Shown: positions 37,501 to 47,076 of the stretch, in pieces
Numbering within the stretch: position 1 is the stretch's first letter
Layout: the number at the start of each line of letters is the position of its first letter
Source of the DNA: Trebouxia sp. TZW2008
Lineage: Eukaryota; Chlorophyta; Trebouxiophyceae; Trebouxiales; Trebouxiaceae
Reading direction: 5' to 3'
Assembly: GCA_002118135.1 (NCBI GenBank)
Contig: BDIU01000103.1
Coordinates: 1 to 64,000, forward strand
Length of the DNA stretch: 64,000 nt
Program-made: the position numbers and the translations under genes
Notes under the pieces: model-generated
Seen by the model: only the letters and a program-made list of their open reading frames with translations
Database searches by the model: none
Told to the model about the DNA's origin: nothing

Positions 37501-39789
37501 CAACCCCTGTCACTGCTGCCATGTGCTGCCTCTATGATGAGCAAATCCCTGTCACCGCTCTGCTTGCTGCTGATGTGATCATGTTAGGGATGTGCGTGTA
37601 AACTCATACAATGCCTCTGCTTGCTGTTAGCGTACATATAGCAAACAGATGATGACCCTGTGACAGACAAATTGGTGACCATTGCAGGCGGTGAGCTGTT
37701 CCATCACCTTGACCTGGCAGGTGCCTTTGATGAGGCCACCGCCATGTTCTACGCTGCCAATGTGCTGCTAGCGCTGGAGCACTTGCACTCTCGAGGCCTG
37801 GTGTACCGTGACCTGAAGCCTGAGAACCTGTTGCTGGACGCTCAAGGTTACTGCAAGGTTGCTGACTTTGGGTTTGCCAAGAAGATTGGTGCTGACAAGA
37901 CCTACACCATCTGTGGCACGCCAGACTACCAGGTCAGTTCACTGTCGTACTTTATTGTTTTGCTCTCGAGTGTCACAGATCTGCATCTGCTGCCTGCCAG
38001 CTTTTCACAGTTTATCTTTAAGCAACATAGTTTGCATGAGGCTGGATCAACTTCAAGGTCCATTGGCGCCGGCCCAAACAGAAGTGTCTGGACGCAGTCA
38101 ACTGGAGCTGTATGCACCCAGCAGGGTCATGCAGTTTCACTTGCATGTATATTACCGATCATGACCACATTTCTCATCATCATCACCATCACAATCATGA
38201 TGATGATGATGCAAAATGACTGTGCAGGCTCCTGAAGTCATCATGAGGAGAGAAACAACCAAGGCAGCAGACTACTGGGCTTTGGGGTTGCTCATTTTTG
38301 AGATGCTGGTTGTGACTCTGCCTTCAAACAATGATCGTGACGACTTTCTCTGTTGTGCAGGCTCCTGAGGTCATTATGAGGAGAGGAACGACCAAGGCAG
38401 CAGACTACTGGGCTTTGGGGGTGCTCATCTTCGAGATGCTGGTGGGTGACCCGCCCTTCAAGTCCCTGTCAGGCGACCCTTGGGACACCTTCAGGCGAAC
38501 TCTGTCTGGCCGTTTCTATGTGCCCAACTTCATTTCTGAGTCAGCCTCCAGCCTCATCTGCCAGTTGCTTCAGGTAAGGGCTGCAGTGCAGACACTTTGA
38601 CGTAAAGCTCAGACACAACTGCAAGTTGCCAGATGCTGCCAACTATGGGCTTGCTCAGTTGGGACACCTTCAGACAAACCCTGTTTGGCAGTTCCTACGT
38701 GCCCAAATTCAGCTGTGAGTCTGCCTCCAGCCTCATCTACCAGCTGCTTCAAGTATGGGCCTTTGACATGCACTTGATCATGTGCCTTCGCTTACACAGG
38801 CATGCTTGAGCTTGCAGCTGAGCAGCGTGTAAGCACATGCATAGCTGCTTTTGCCTGTATGTATGTGCCTTCGCTGATGTGATCTTCCTGCAAGCTCAAG
38901 CATGCCAACAGGTCATGTTTGTATTGCTGTGCAGCACAGTTTATTTCTCTGCTTTTGAACTTTTTGGTCAGCTGCTTTGCTTGAAGCCTTATAGATCAGT
39001 CTCAAACAGCTCATCAGTTTGTAGGCATGAGTCAGGCCTGGACTCAAACATTGAGTGGCAAGAGCTAATCCACTATTCCAGCAATGCCATTCTTGAATCA
39101 GCGAGACAGATGCAGATATGCCCCAAGAAGCATTGAGGAAGCAGTCAGACAGAATGACAATATGCAAGTGCACAATTGTTTTGATGCTGCAGGTGATGTC
39201 AGAGAAACAGCTTGGTCGGGTATGACTCAACAACAATCAGACGCGAAGCTGTGATTGCACTAGAGCTGTAATCACAACGCAGGCTCTGGAAAACATTTGA
39301 GCTGTGATGCAGATGGGCCAAGAGTGCAGTCAGGATTCACACCAACAATAACGCTTGCAGTTATGAGAGATTGACGCAATCTGATGTGTTTTGCTGAACT
39401 GCGAGTCACTTCAGAGGCGCTCTGGGCAGCGGTCAGGGTGCGGTTCATCATATCCAAGTCAGCATTAGTACAGGGCCTACAAGATTTCTTTCTACAGACT
39501 GTACTTGTGTGAGTCTGTGCTGCAGGTGAGTCCAGAGCGGCGGTTAGGATCTGGCCCAACAGGAGCCACTGAGATCAAGCAGCATAAGTGGTTCAGCCGG
39601 CTAGACTGGCAGGCCATGAACAACAAGACCCTCCCTGCCCCCCTCAACCCCAAACTGAAGAACCCCTTGGACACATCCAACTTCGACAGCTTTGATGCGC
39701 CAGAGCCACCTGCAGTTCCTGCTGGCAAAGTAGACAAAAACGCCCATATGTGGGACTTGTGGGACTGGATTGAGGAGCCCTCACAATAG
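28531..39789 (+). CDS. PKG: cGMP-dependent protein kinase with four cyclic-nucleotide domains
   Basis: Sixteen exons: 28531-28631, ~29616-29831, 30504-30615, 31137-31304, 31778-31924, 32526-32651, 33028-33193, 33747-33883, 34269-34592, 34889-34990, 35411-35698, 35940-36164, 36749-36908, 37688-37932, 38361-38573 and 39526-39789; 997 residues, phase-consistent. The N terminus MGCTTSAP suits N-myristoylation at Gly2 and palmitoylation at Cys3. Four cyclic-nucleotide domains follow. Their phosphate-binding cassettes are [42 protein letters not shown] (Arg lost) and [14 protein letters not shown]; Ser after Arg favours cGMP. The AGC kinase domain has [27 protein letters not shown] and CGTPDY, then a C-tail with DSFDAPEPP. 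Intron 7 has a GC donor (CAG|GCAAGC). Introns hold extra copies of exons 13 and 15 and of several acceptors. The start of exon 2 is the weakest join. Membrane-bound cGMP signalling is the likely role. Confidence 0.95.
30195..30503 (+). repeat. Tandem copies of the PKG exon 3 acceptor region
   Basis: Four copies of a ~70-90-base unit built on 'gt(c)atgcaggcaaggcagca' plus an 'agagaatg..attgacctagat' segment precede the true exon 3 start at 30504. Each retains a TGCAG or TAG acceptor-like site. Confidence 0.75.
31605..31777 (+). repeat. Duplicated segment before PKG exon 5
   Basis: The stretch 'gagagttgctgcaatcacttgc...ttgctgaccttgttgcacat' at about 31612 is repeated as 'gagaggttgctgcagtgacctg...ttgctgaccatgcagccaac' at about 31709, just before the acceptor of exon 5. 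Confidence 0.65.
33640..33680 (+). repeat. Copy of PKG exon 8 acceptor
   Basis: 'gtgcaggcaagctgcccaatgcag' about 100 bases upstream resembles the true acceptor and first codons 'gtgcaggcaagttgcgcagtgcag' at 33741. The copy has no open continuation. Confidence 0.65.
36498..36716 (+). repeat. Two extra copies of the first half of PKG exon 13
   Basis: Each copy follows a CAG acceptor. They read [19 protein letters not shown] (from 36498) and [20 protein letters not shown] (from 36642); the true exon at 36749 reads [20 protein letters not shown]. The encoded segment is the kinase alphaC-helix region with its conserved Glu. A single open frame runs through both copies and ends at a TAG (36714-36716) just after the second. 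Neither has a downstream donor in the right phase that I can see. Confidence 0.85.
37010..37262 (+). repeat. Copies of the PKG exon 13 end and donor
   Basis: 'gtcaggcttatcaagacaagccctgcct...ggaatgggttggaggtcag' from the true exon end (36850-36912) recurs at about 37018-37090 and 37192-37260, a period near 175-180 bases, with an expanded 'tatgcctctacctcctgcag' segment. A fainter third copy is near 37475-37510. All lie in the 779-base intron before exon 14. Confidence 0.8.
38229..38318 (+). pseudogene. Upstream copy of PKG exon 15 (APE region)
   Basis: After a TGTGCAG acceptor the copy reads [20 protein letters not shown], then LLIFEMLV. The true exon, 132 bases downstream, reads [20 protein letters not shown]. 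By eye the two are about 87% identical over 90 bases. The copy lacks the second half of the exon and a donor. Confidence 0.9.
38640..38757 (+). pseudogene. Downstream copy of PKG exon 15 3' half
   Basis: [17 protein letters not shown] and [12 protein letters not shown] repeat the end of exon 15 ([29 protein letters not shown]) about 175 bases after the true donor. The copy's own donor is changed to CAAGTATGGG. Confidence 0.88.
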
Positions 39790-40914
39790 CGATATGGTAG
39801 TAACTGGATATTGAGTGACGCTTCTGCACATGTCAGGAGCCAGTCTGTGTAGAGAAGACCACAAAGCAAACGTGATGAAGCTGAGAATCAATGAATGATG
39901 TTATGGAACCCAATGCGATCAATGATGTGTTTGTGGCATCAGTCAGTCTTCTGCTTCAGAATCTGTCTTGATCAAGCACTCGGCCCCTAACTGCAATGCT
40001 TGGACTATATCAGTAACTCCTTATGTCAGAGCAATAGCTGTCAATGGATTGTCCTGTGATGTTCAGTGTACATAGTGTCAAGACATTGTTCTGTGTTGTG
40101 CAACTTTTATCTGCGTATCTGAACTCAGTTCAGCACACCAGCAGTAGGCAGGCGGTGCTCTCAGAATGAACTTTTACGCTATGTAGCTTTCATTCTCATT
40201 CTCATTGCAACACATATGTTGACAGCGATGTCAGAGCATCCTGTAAGCAGACTACTTCGTTTTAGTTGACGTGTGCACCCAAGCATGGCATGTGTGTGGC
40301 ATCGCAGACAACCACTGCAATTTGAAGCGACTGCAACATTTTGATCACTCTGATGCATATTCTATTTGCAAGCATAATGCACCAAGCCACACAAAAGGGC
40401 CGTGTGGAGAGTCCACAATTTAAAATGCGCATGTGCGCTAGTGTCGAATGATTTGCGTTGGAAACTTTCCCAACACACATTCCAGCTCTGCCACTCTAAG
40501 TTGCAGAGAGTCTTGCATCAAGTCTCAGCCTGTTGCCTGTGAAGATATACTTAGAGTACAACTCTGAAGATCAGTTCTAGCAGCTGTTAGCCAGTCTGGC
40601 TGTCTCTCGCATGCCTGCTCTTCCTAATCAAATCAGGTACCTGGCATTTAACCATCATGAAATCATATAAGGAGGGCTATCTACATCTAACCTGGCTATC
40701 AGACTACTGAGTGTAACTCTGTACTTGAAGCTACTTGAAGTGCATCTAGATGTTGAATGCTGCTTGGTGTCTACAAGCTCCTTGCACAGCAGCACAATGA
40801 CAAAATAATGTACATATTATGCTCTGGCACAGCTGATCAGCAGTTGCTGTCACTGCCAGGCTGAGTCATGCTGTACACTCAAATCCCTAATCATGTTGGC
40901 AACCCATGGTCCAT
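39790..40914. other. Intergenic region downstream of PKG
   Basis: No exon supported. The two neighbouring genes converge here, so the stretch holds both 3' flanks. A short CATTCT tandem lies near 40190. Confidence 0.5.
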
Positions 40915-41045
40915 ATTATCTAGATTCTTTGTCAAAGGTGGTAAGTTGCTGCCTGGTGAATCAGTGACCTCTGATGTCCTGATCTGATCAGCACCTGAAA
41001 TGTCAAGCTTTGCTGTGTCCAGCCTAAATTATCTATCAGCAACAG
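40915..41045 (-). pseudogene. Decayed copy of the last exon of the Yrb30-like gene
   Basis: The block 'tttgtcaaaggtggtaagttgctgcctggtgaatcag ... tgacatgtcaagcttt'-like sequence matches 41098-41215 of the true terminal exon at about 80%, but it is frameshifted and lies beyond the stop codon. Confidence 0.8.
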
Positions 41046-41071
41046 ACTAGGATAGCATGCTGACATGCTGC

Positions 41072-44000
41072 CTACGTTGGAGACCCAAACCCCATGTTGT
41101 CCAGGTTCTTAGTCAAAGTGGACACATTGCTGCCTGGCGAGTCTGCCACCTCTCTTCTGCTGATCTGATCTGCACTTGACATGTCAAGCTTTGGGGTGTC
41201 CAACCCAAAATGGCTGCCTCTTGGTGACAGGTCAGGATGGTGAGTTGAACCACTGCCCTTGCGCGCAGCAGACTGAACTGTATTGGCAGCTGTGAAAGCC
41301 ATGTGAATCTTCTCGTCCTGTAGGGTCACAAATCATTTGCTAGGCGACTCACACATTGCAAATCAGCATTGACAGCAGCAGACGTGACCTGGTCGTTGGT
41401 TTGGACTTGCGCAGCACTACAATGTTGACAGGCAGCAATTGCATACCATCACCTTGACTCTCTGCGAGGTTGCCTTTGACATGTGGAACATCAAAGCGTG
41501 GCCAACTCAAGCAGGCAAATTTGATGCAGAGAAAACTAGCATGGGCAATGTAGCTGCCTTGGGTCGCAACATTGGTTTTAGGGCGCAATGCAGCCATCAC
41601 ATGTGGTTTAAGATGTCAGCTTTTGCATTTATCCTAGTGTCAACCTGTGCATGACGCTTCTGCCAGTATGCAAGAGACAGTCTGGAGCATGTTTGCTTAC
41701 CCACAAGTCATAGTGGCAAGCCTCCTCCCTGCTCTCCAGCATGCAAAGCCTCAATATGTACCTGCAAGCCACAGTAGTAATCTGTTTTAAGATCTTGTAA
41801 TTGCTGCTTCTTTACAGAATGCTGGCCTTTGCAAAGTATATTGCATCAGCATGGTCAGGGCAGCAAAGTCGCATGCACATCGAAGTTACTTGTTTGACTG
41901 GCATCCACAGTGATCAATCCATGGCACCTCTCACACGCTATTGGATCTGCAAGAGGCGCTGGTCTGAGTCCAAGATCAGTAGGAGCTGTAAATGAAGCTA
42001 CAGAATGATGAATGGCACATGCAGACAGACTGTATACAGGTATGTTAGCTTGTCATCACTTTTTGGCAGCATCAGCTGCACCATGCAGAGCATCAAATGG
42101 CGTTCTCACTTGCATGGTGTAAAGCACAAGAGCAGACACTGGGGCACCTTGCTATCAGCTCTGGCCTGTGCGTCAGCACTCGAGCTGAGGTGAGGCTAGG
42201 TCGTTCCTGCAGAGGACTTCTGCTTCATGACACAGTTTCACAAAGCTTTGTGAGAGAACATGCAGCAAACGCACTCGAATTGGCTGAGTTGAGTCCATTG
42301 TGCTGAGTTAGCTATCTGCCGAGGGGCATTCTCCTCTGCTGCACAGCACTGCAGGGCATATCTGCGCTGTGGGCCGCTAATTGAGGGGCTGGGTGAGAAA
42401 GCTCTGCCCTTGCTTCTACCTGTAGCAACAGAAGAGCTTTACAGATGTATAATGACAACTACATAATTTTACATGCCGCTGTAGAGCATGGACTTATGCA
42501 TGTGCTTAACAGCTGCGCAGTTTTACAGAACTTGAGCAGATCCTTTGCGTAGATGGTGAGTGATGCAACATGCTGGACGTTACATATGGACCAGACTTGA
42601 GCATGTATCAGCTGGTAGCAAAGTGCAGCAAGTGTGAAGCAGGGAAGGGGCAGGGGCAGAGGCAGGGGCAGTGCATTACCTGAGAGCTGCCTGGTGAGTG
42701 ATGGCGTGGCAGAAGTTGATGATCTTGGGCTAGGAGTGCAGCTGTTTGCTTCACTGCCGGCAGAAGCAGCGGCTTGCATGAGATCTGTGCCTGCATCATT
42801 ATTACCATCATCGTCGAAGCATGATGACGCTCTATGATCCTGCTGGGTGCATGCAGAAGCAGGGAACTGCCTCCAAATGAATAAGTCCAAGCCATATGCA
42901 GCCCGCGTAAATGCTCAACACTCAGCGCAGACAGCTGAATATGCGGTGCACAGCTTGTCTGAAACTCTCACGTCTGCATGCTCAACTGGCGGAAACGACC
43001 CAATCTGTAAATGCCATTTTCTGATGCCAGCACAACAACATTACTTTCGTATGCTTCTGTGTTCCTCCTGTTTTGACTCATCATGCTGTGTGAAATCTTA
43101 ACCATGCCTGAGGTGAGCTTGATGACATGTATTATCAGGGTAGGATTGTAGTCGTCGCTATGTGGGACTGTGAAATGTAAGTTTGCTGTAACATTCTGAT
43201 GCAGTAGACTGAAGTGAGACTTTGAAGAAGATCTCTGAGGCAAGATTGTTGCTTTGGCTTGCCTGAGGTAGACTTGATGACATGCAGCACCAGGGCAGGA
43301 GTGTAGTCATTGCTGCCCAATCCAAGTGTATGGGATGTTGCCCACTCCACAGCCACAATGTCTTGCACCTTCATGCTGGCTTGGCCTGCTTGCTCGTCAT
43401 CATCGTGATACGTGCCATCATCCAGATCCTGTGGACACATGAATCTCAATGCATCTTGCAAGCTCCATTGCTACTGTGTCCTGCACCTTCAAGCTGACTT
43501 GGCCTGCTTGCTCGTCATCATCGTGAAACGCACCATCATCCAATTCATGTGGACACATGAAACTCATTGCATGTTGCCAACTCCCGTGCCAGAATGTCTT
43601 GCACCTTCAAGCTGACTTGAGCTGCTTGCTTCTCAACATCATTTTGCATGGCACTGCATCTTTCAGAAGTTAAGCCAAGATGCTTGCTACATCACCATCA
43701 CCAATCAAGGCAACATCATCTGAATTCTCATCTGAATTCTCTGGAGGTAAAGACACATGACTCATTGCCTCTTGCCAAGGCCAAGTGAAGACTGTTGCTG
43801 CACCATAGTCATCAGGGTATGCGCAAGCATAGAAATCCTGTTCAGACAAAGACACAGCACTCATGGTCTCTTGGAGTACTCAAGCCAAATAAAGCTTTGC
43901 TACAGTGTTAGGAGATGAACGGATGCAGCATACCTGTTGTATGCTGATCTCATAATCAAAGCTCTGCGGCTGTTGGTGGCTGCCAGCACAGTTGACTTCC

Positions 44001-46273
44001 TCTTCTTCCTCAGATGCAGACCTTCTTAGCTCAATACTGCACAAAGCAAATAGCGTCTGCATGGGTCTCTTGCCGGCTGTTGCTGTTAGGCCTTCTTTGT
44101 GCCATGTGGCTTTTGGCAGGCTGAGTATGGGTGCACCCATGTCTTTGGGTGCTGATCTTAGGGTCCAAGATGCTGACATGAGACGTGATGGGGAGAATGT
44201 TGGAGCTGACGGGCCTGCGCTAAAACAAAACGCTGATTTGAAATCATTAGTTTTGAGCATGCGTGACGATAGAAATGCTGGCATTGTGAAAAGAAAATAC
44301 ATGTCTGTGCTGGTGGTCGCCATTGCGCAAGGCGTCTGTGAGCACACGCAAGCCCAGGATTGGTGCCTCTAGAGCAGCAAGTAGCCTTGGAGACTTCCCT
44401 ATGTCAGCCTTTGTGTGCATGCTGAAATGAACTGACCACAGCGTCCTCAGCGCACCATGCTTGGCCACTTCAGCACCTGTGTGACAGACTTGTGCGCATG
44501 CCGAATTGTGCTTGCGACGCACTGCCCACGATCAGCATGTGTCATACTTGTGTGCACGCTGGCTGATGCTGACAGTGCCATCATCTCAAGATGCATGGCC
44601 CATGCAAATGAAGTGTTTTGGAAGTGTGCATGGTGGCTTGTGCTCGCGGCTCCCTTGATCTCTGATGCATGGCTTCTGAAAGAAATATGTGAGTTACATT
44701 CACCAGTGCTCAGCAGGTTGACTGCATCATTGATCAGTCCAGGGTAGGGCAGCAGACTGTTTCTTCAACCATCAACAATCAACAATCAACAATCAACAAT
44801 CAAAACAGCTGTATCTAGCGACATTGGCCTCATAGCTTCAGTCTCAAAGCATGTGCTCACCAATGCTCAGAAGCTTGACTAACCTTTTTGGTTTTGGGTG
44901 TCCCTTTCAAACTGCATACACTGCTGAACAATGCTGCTGGACACTGCTGAAAGTTCCCAAAAGAGCAAAGAGATGAAAACACATCAAACAAGAACTCAGC
45001 CAAATTAGCCATTAATGCCGCTGCATTGACGGCCAGGCCAAAATAAGGCAGCAGACTGTTTCTTGCTGCACTGTATGCACCGACCAACAATCAGACTGCC
45101 TGAGCTCAGCAACACCAGCCTTGCAGCATCACATTTGCTGACACGGGCTCAGCAGTGCTCAGAAGGCTGACGTCAAGTTTGGGATCCGGCTGTTCTCCTC
45201 TTGCTCTCTATCCACTGCTGGCAAAGCAACATTGGCTGTACCTTGCTGTTGAAGCCATCTTGACACATGGGCTCACCTGTACTTAGAAGGTTGACTGCAT
45301 TGATAGCTAGGCCAAGGTAGGGCAGCAGGCTGTCTAGTTGCTTGATCAGGTGCTCTAATTTCTTAACTGCCTGCCCAACACTGGTCTTGTCAGGAGTCCA
45401 GCCAGCACTGCCCCTTGCCTGCAGCAATTTTCAAGTCTTGCCTCAAATGCTGTTGATTGCCTCTTGCAACACTTGCTTAAAACAAGCTGTACTTGTCCTT
45501 GCCTGCAACAGCCCCTAAACCTAAATACCAGACTTTGATGTAGACAAGTCTGCACCACACATCAATACACACAGGACTGACTGACAGAAATATGTGCATT
45601 GCGCACACTCATCTGAAAATTGCAGGTTGCAGGAAAGTACCCACATGCCACAAACATGATGCATGGTCAACAGGGGCATTTCGTGCATGTGAGATTGTAC
45701 AGGGTTGTGACCACATCTGCATCTGCTGTTCAATGCGGATCAGGTAAACACAGGCAACATCAGCAGGGCATATACAATGTCAATCTCCTGTTGCCTCAAG
45801 CCTGGCCTCATAGTCCTCAATGTCTTGCAGCACCCTCAGAGCCACATTCAAAGCTCCTTGCAGGGCAGAGTTGCCTTGCAAGGCGCGCTGAACGCAGATG
45901 TCGACCGGCATAGACAGCACGTCGACCTTCAGCTCCAGCTCGTCCCTCAGTCTCAGCACCTGCAGAGCATGCGTAGCAAGGTTAAGCGTTTACGAACAAG
46001 TCAGGACGTAGCGCTCTGATAACGACGCCGGTACTGACCTCCGCATTGCCTCTGAACCTTGTAGACAGTATGTCTGTGATTCCACGCAGCGACGTACGGG
46101 CGACCACGTCAAATGCTTTCTTAGCAACCTACGCGTCAGGGTTGTATCGCTGGCAGAAGCCTTGACAGGCAGTTGCGAGCTTGTCAGTGGCCAAGCACTA
46201 CAGGACTTACCGTAGCTGCTGCAGTTGCCACGATCGGGTTTCCGAACACGGCTGGCGCGGCTAGAGCAAACAT
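41072..46273 (-). CDS. Ran-binding (Yrb30-type) family protein
   Basis: Exons that keep phase: 46273-46211, 46128-46039, 45959-45795, 45418-45277, 44214-43934, 43428-43263, 42790-42680, 41505-41453 (weak acceptor) and 41317-41072, about 438 residues. The N-terminal two thirds match from memory the fungal Yrb30 RanGTP-binding family: an Ala-rich start, VLRLRDELELKVDVLSMPVD, a helix ending LLPYLGLAINAVNLLSTG, the signature SPSRLMSAS, and an acidic region FDYEISIQQDLDDGTYHDDD. In yeast Yrb30 binds RanGTP and blocks RanGAP-stimulated hydrolysis; the same role here is inference. The C-terminal third is Ser-rich and of low complexity. Two introns appear to start with GC (45794, 43262). Exons 4, 6 and the last have extra decayed copies. 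Confidence 0.62.
43120..43860 (-). repeat. Copies of the DLDDG exon in the Yrb30-like gene
   Basis: The exon at 43428-43263 (start DLDDGTYHDDDEQAGQ) has copies of its start at about 43553-43470 (ELDDGAFHDDDEQAGQ), about 43640-43580 and, more diverged, about 43850-43770 (DFYACAYPDDYG). A copy of its end (DYNPTLIIHVIKLTSG) lies at about 43155-43105. The period is about 125-130 bases. Confidence 0.8.
44690..45070 (-). repeat. Two copies of the LLPYLGLAINAVNLLST exon end
   Basis: The end of exon 4 (45330-45277) recurs at about 45063-45000 (SLLPYFGLAVNAAALM) and at about 44756-44700 (LLPYPGLINDAVNLLST followed by GGTGAAT). Both lie in the long intron after the true donor. Confidence 0.82.
44771..44803. 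repeat. (ATCAACA)n microsatellite
   Basis: About five perfect 7-base units in an intron of the Yrb30-like gene. Confidence 0.95.
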
Positions 46274-46500
46274 ATTGGTGTGATTGTGTCACAGCAAACG
46301 CTGATCGCTCTGCGAAATCAGGTGCCTCCCCTGATCGTGCGGCCACCAGTCAGATTTCCCAGCAGCGGACTTGTCAATATTTCGGGTACACGAGTTGCTT
46401 GCGGCTGAACAGCGTCTGTGGTCACCGAAGGCTCAGGGCGCGCGCCTCGCACCGAAGTTTGTTGAGTGTTTCGGAGCTAGCAGGTCAGCCCACTGCAAAT
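46274..46500. promoter_or_regulatory. CpG-dense upstream region of the Yrb30-like gene
   Basis: CpG occurs about 13 times in the 130 bases after 46321. In ordinary intron, for example 47701-47900, it occurs about twice in 200. The region lies immediately upstream of the proposed ATG at 46273. Confidence 0.5.
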
Positions 46501-46685
46501 GCTTGAATACAGCGCCAAGTGCGAACTGCTGCGCGTAAGTAACTGGCTGTGAATGCCCACGGACCCATTTGCTTCGAGTGAGGACGTCAACTTTGTGAGT
46601 CTGATTGGCAGGCACGGTCTGCTTGTTTTTGAAAGAATTCTTCTTGTTATATTCATATAATTTAGTACTTCTCGCACGAAACGCT

Positions 46686-46757
46686 CGCCGGTTTAGCACA
46701 GTGGTAGTGCGTCTGCTTCGTAAGCTGAAGGTCCTGAGTTCGATCCTCAGAGCTGGC
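46686..46757 (+). tRNA. trnT-CGU: tRNA-Thr (anticodon CGT)
   Basis: A 72-base cloverleaf without intron. The acceptor stem is GCCGGTT/AGCTGGC with discriminator A. The D stem is GCAC/GTGC, a compensated change from the usual GCTC/GAGC. The anticodon loop is TTCGTAA, giving CGT at 34-36. The T arm is CTGAG-TTCGATC-CTCAG. The anticodon stem TCTGC/GCTGA has one T-T mismatch at pair 29-41. A TTTT Pol III terminator lies about 20 bases downstream (46778-46781). The gene lies between divergent protein genes with no other feature nearby. Confidence 0.93.
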
Positions 46758-47076
46758 ACGCCTGAAATTATCTAAGCATTTTGTCTGGATTGCGGTACGC
46801 AACATCTGGTTGCATGTATCCACAACGCACACTGTGCATGGTGACACTCGCAGATACCAAAATAATTTTACACAGTTCAGGGCTGTTTATCACACTCAAG
46901 TTCACAATCTATTTAATCTCACACATTGCGAGATACTTTTGCCATGCCCCCCGCCAGACACTGCTCGTATTTAAGGGGACACCATCATGGCATGCTTTGT
47001 GTTCACATCCGTTTGACCAAGTTCTCACTCAAGTAGCACACAGTCACTCTAACATGAAGGCACTTTGGCGATTAGC
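46758..47076. other. Spacer after the tRNA gene
   Basis: It contains the Pol III terminator (46778-46781) and the 3' flank of the NT-C2 gene. It has an AT-rich segment near 46855-46940. No exon supported. Confidence 0.5.

Noticed and set aside
43670..43864. Frame DFYACAYPDDYGAATVF as an exon of the Yrb30-like gene
   Set aside because: It aligns with the DLDDG exon at nucleotide level and ends in a stop, so it is better explained as a decayed copy.
46433..46847. Minus-strand frames with SSEDRTQDLQL-like peptide
   Set aside because: This is the familiar antisense translation of a tRNA gene.
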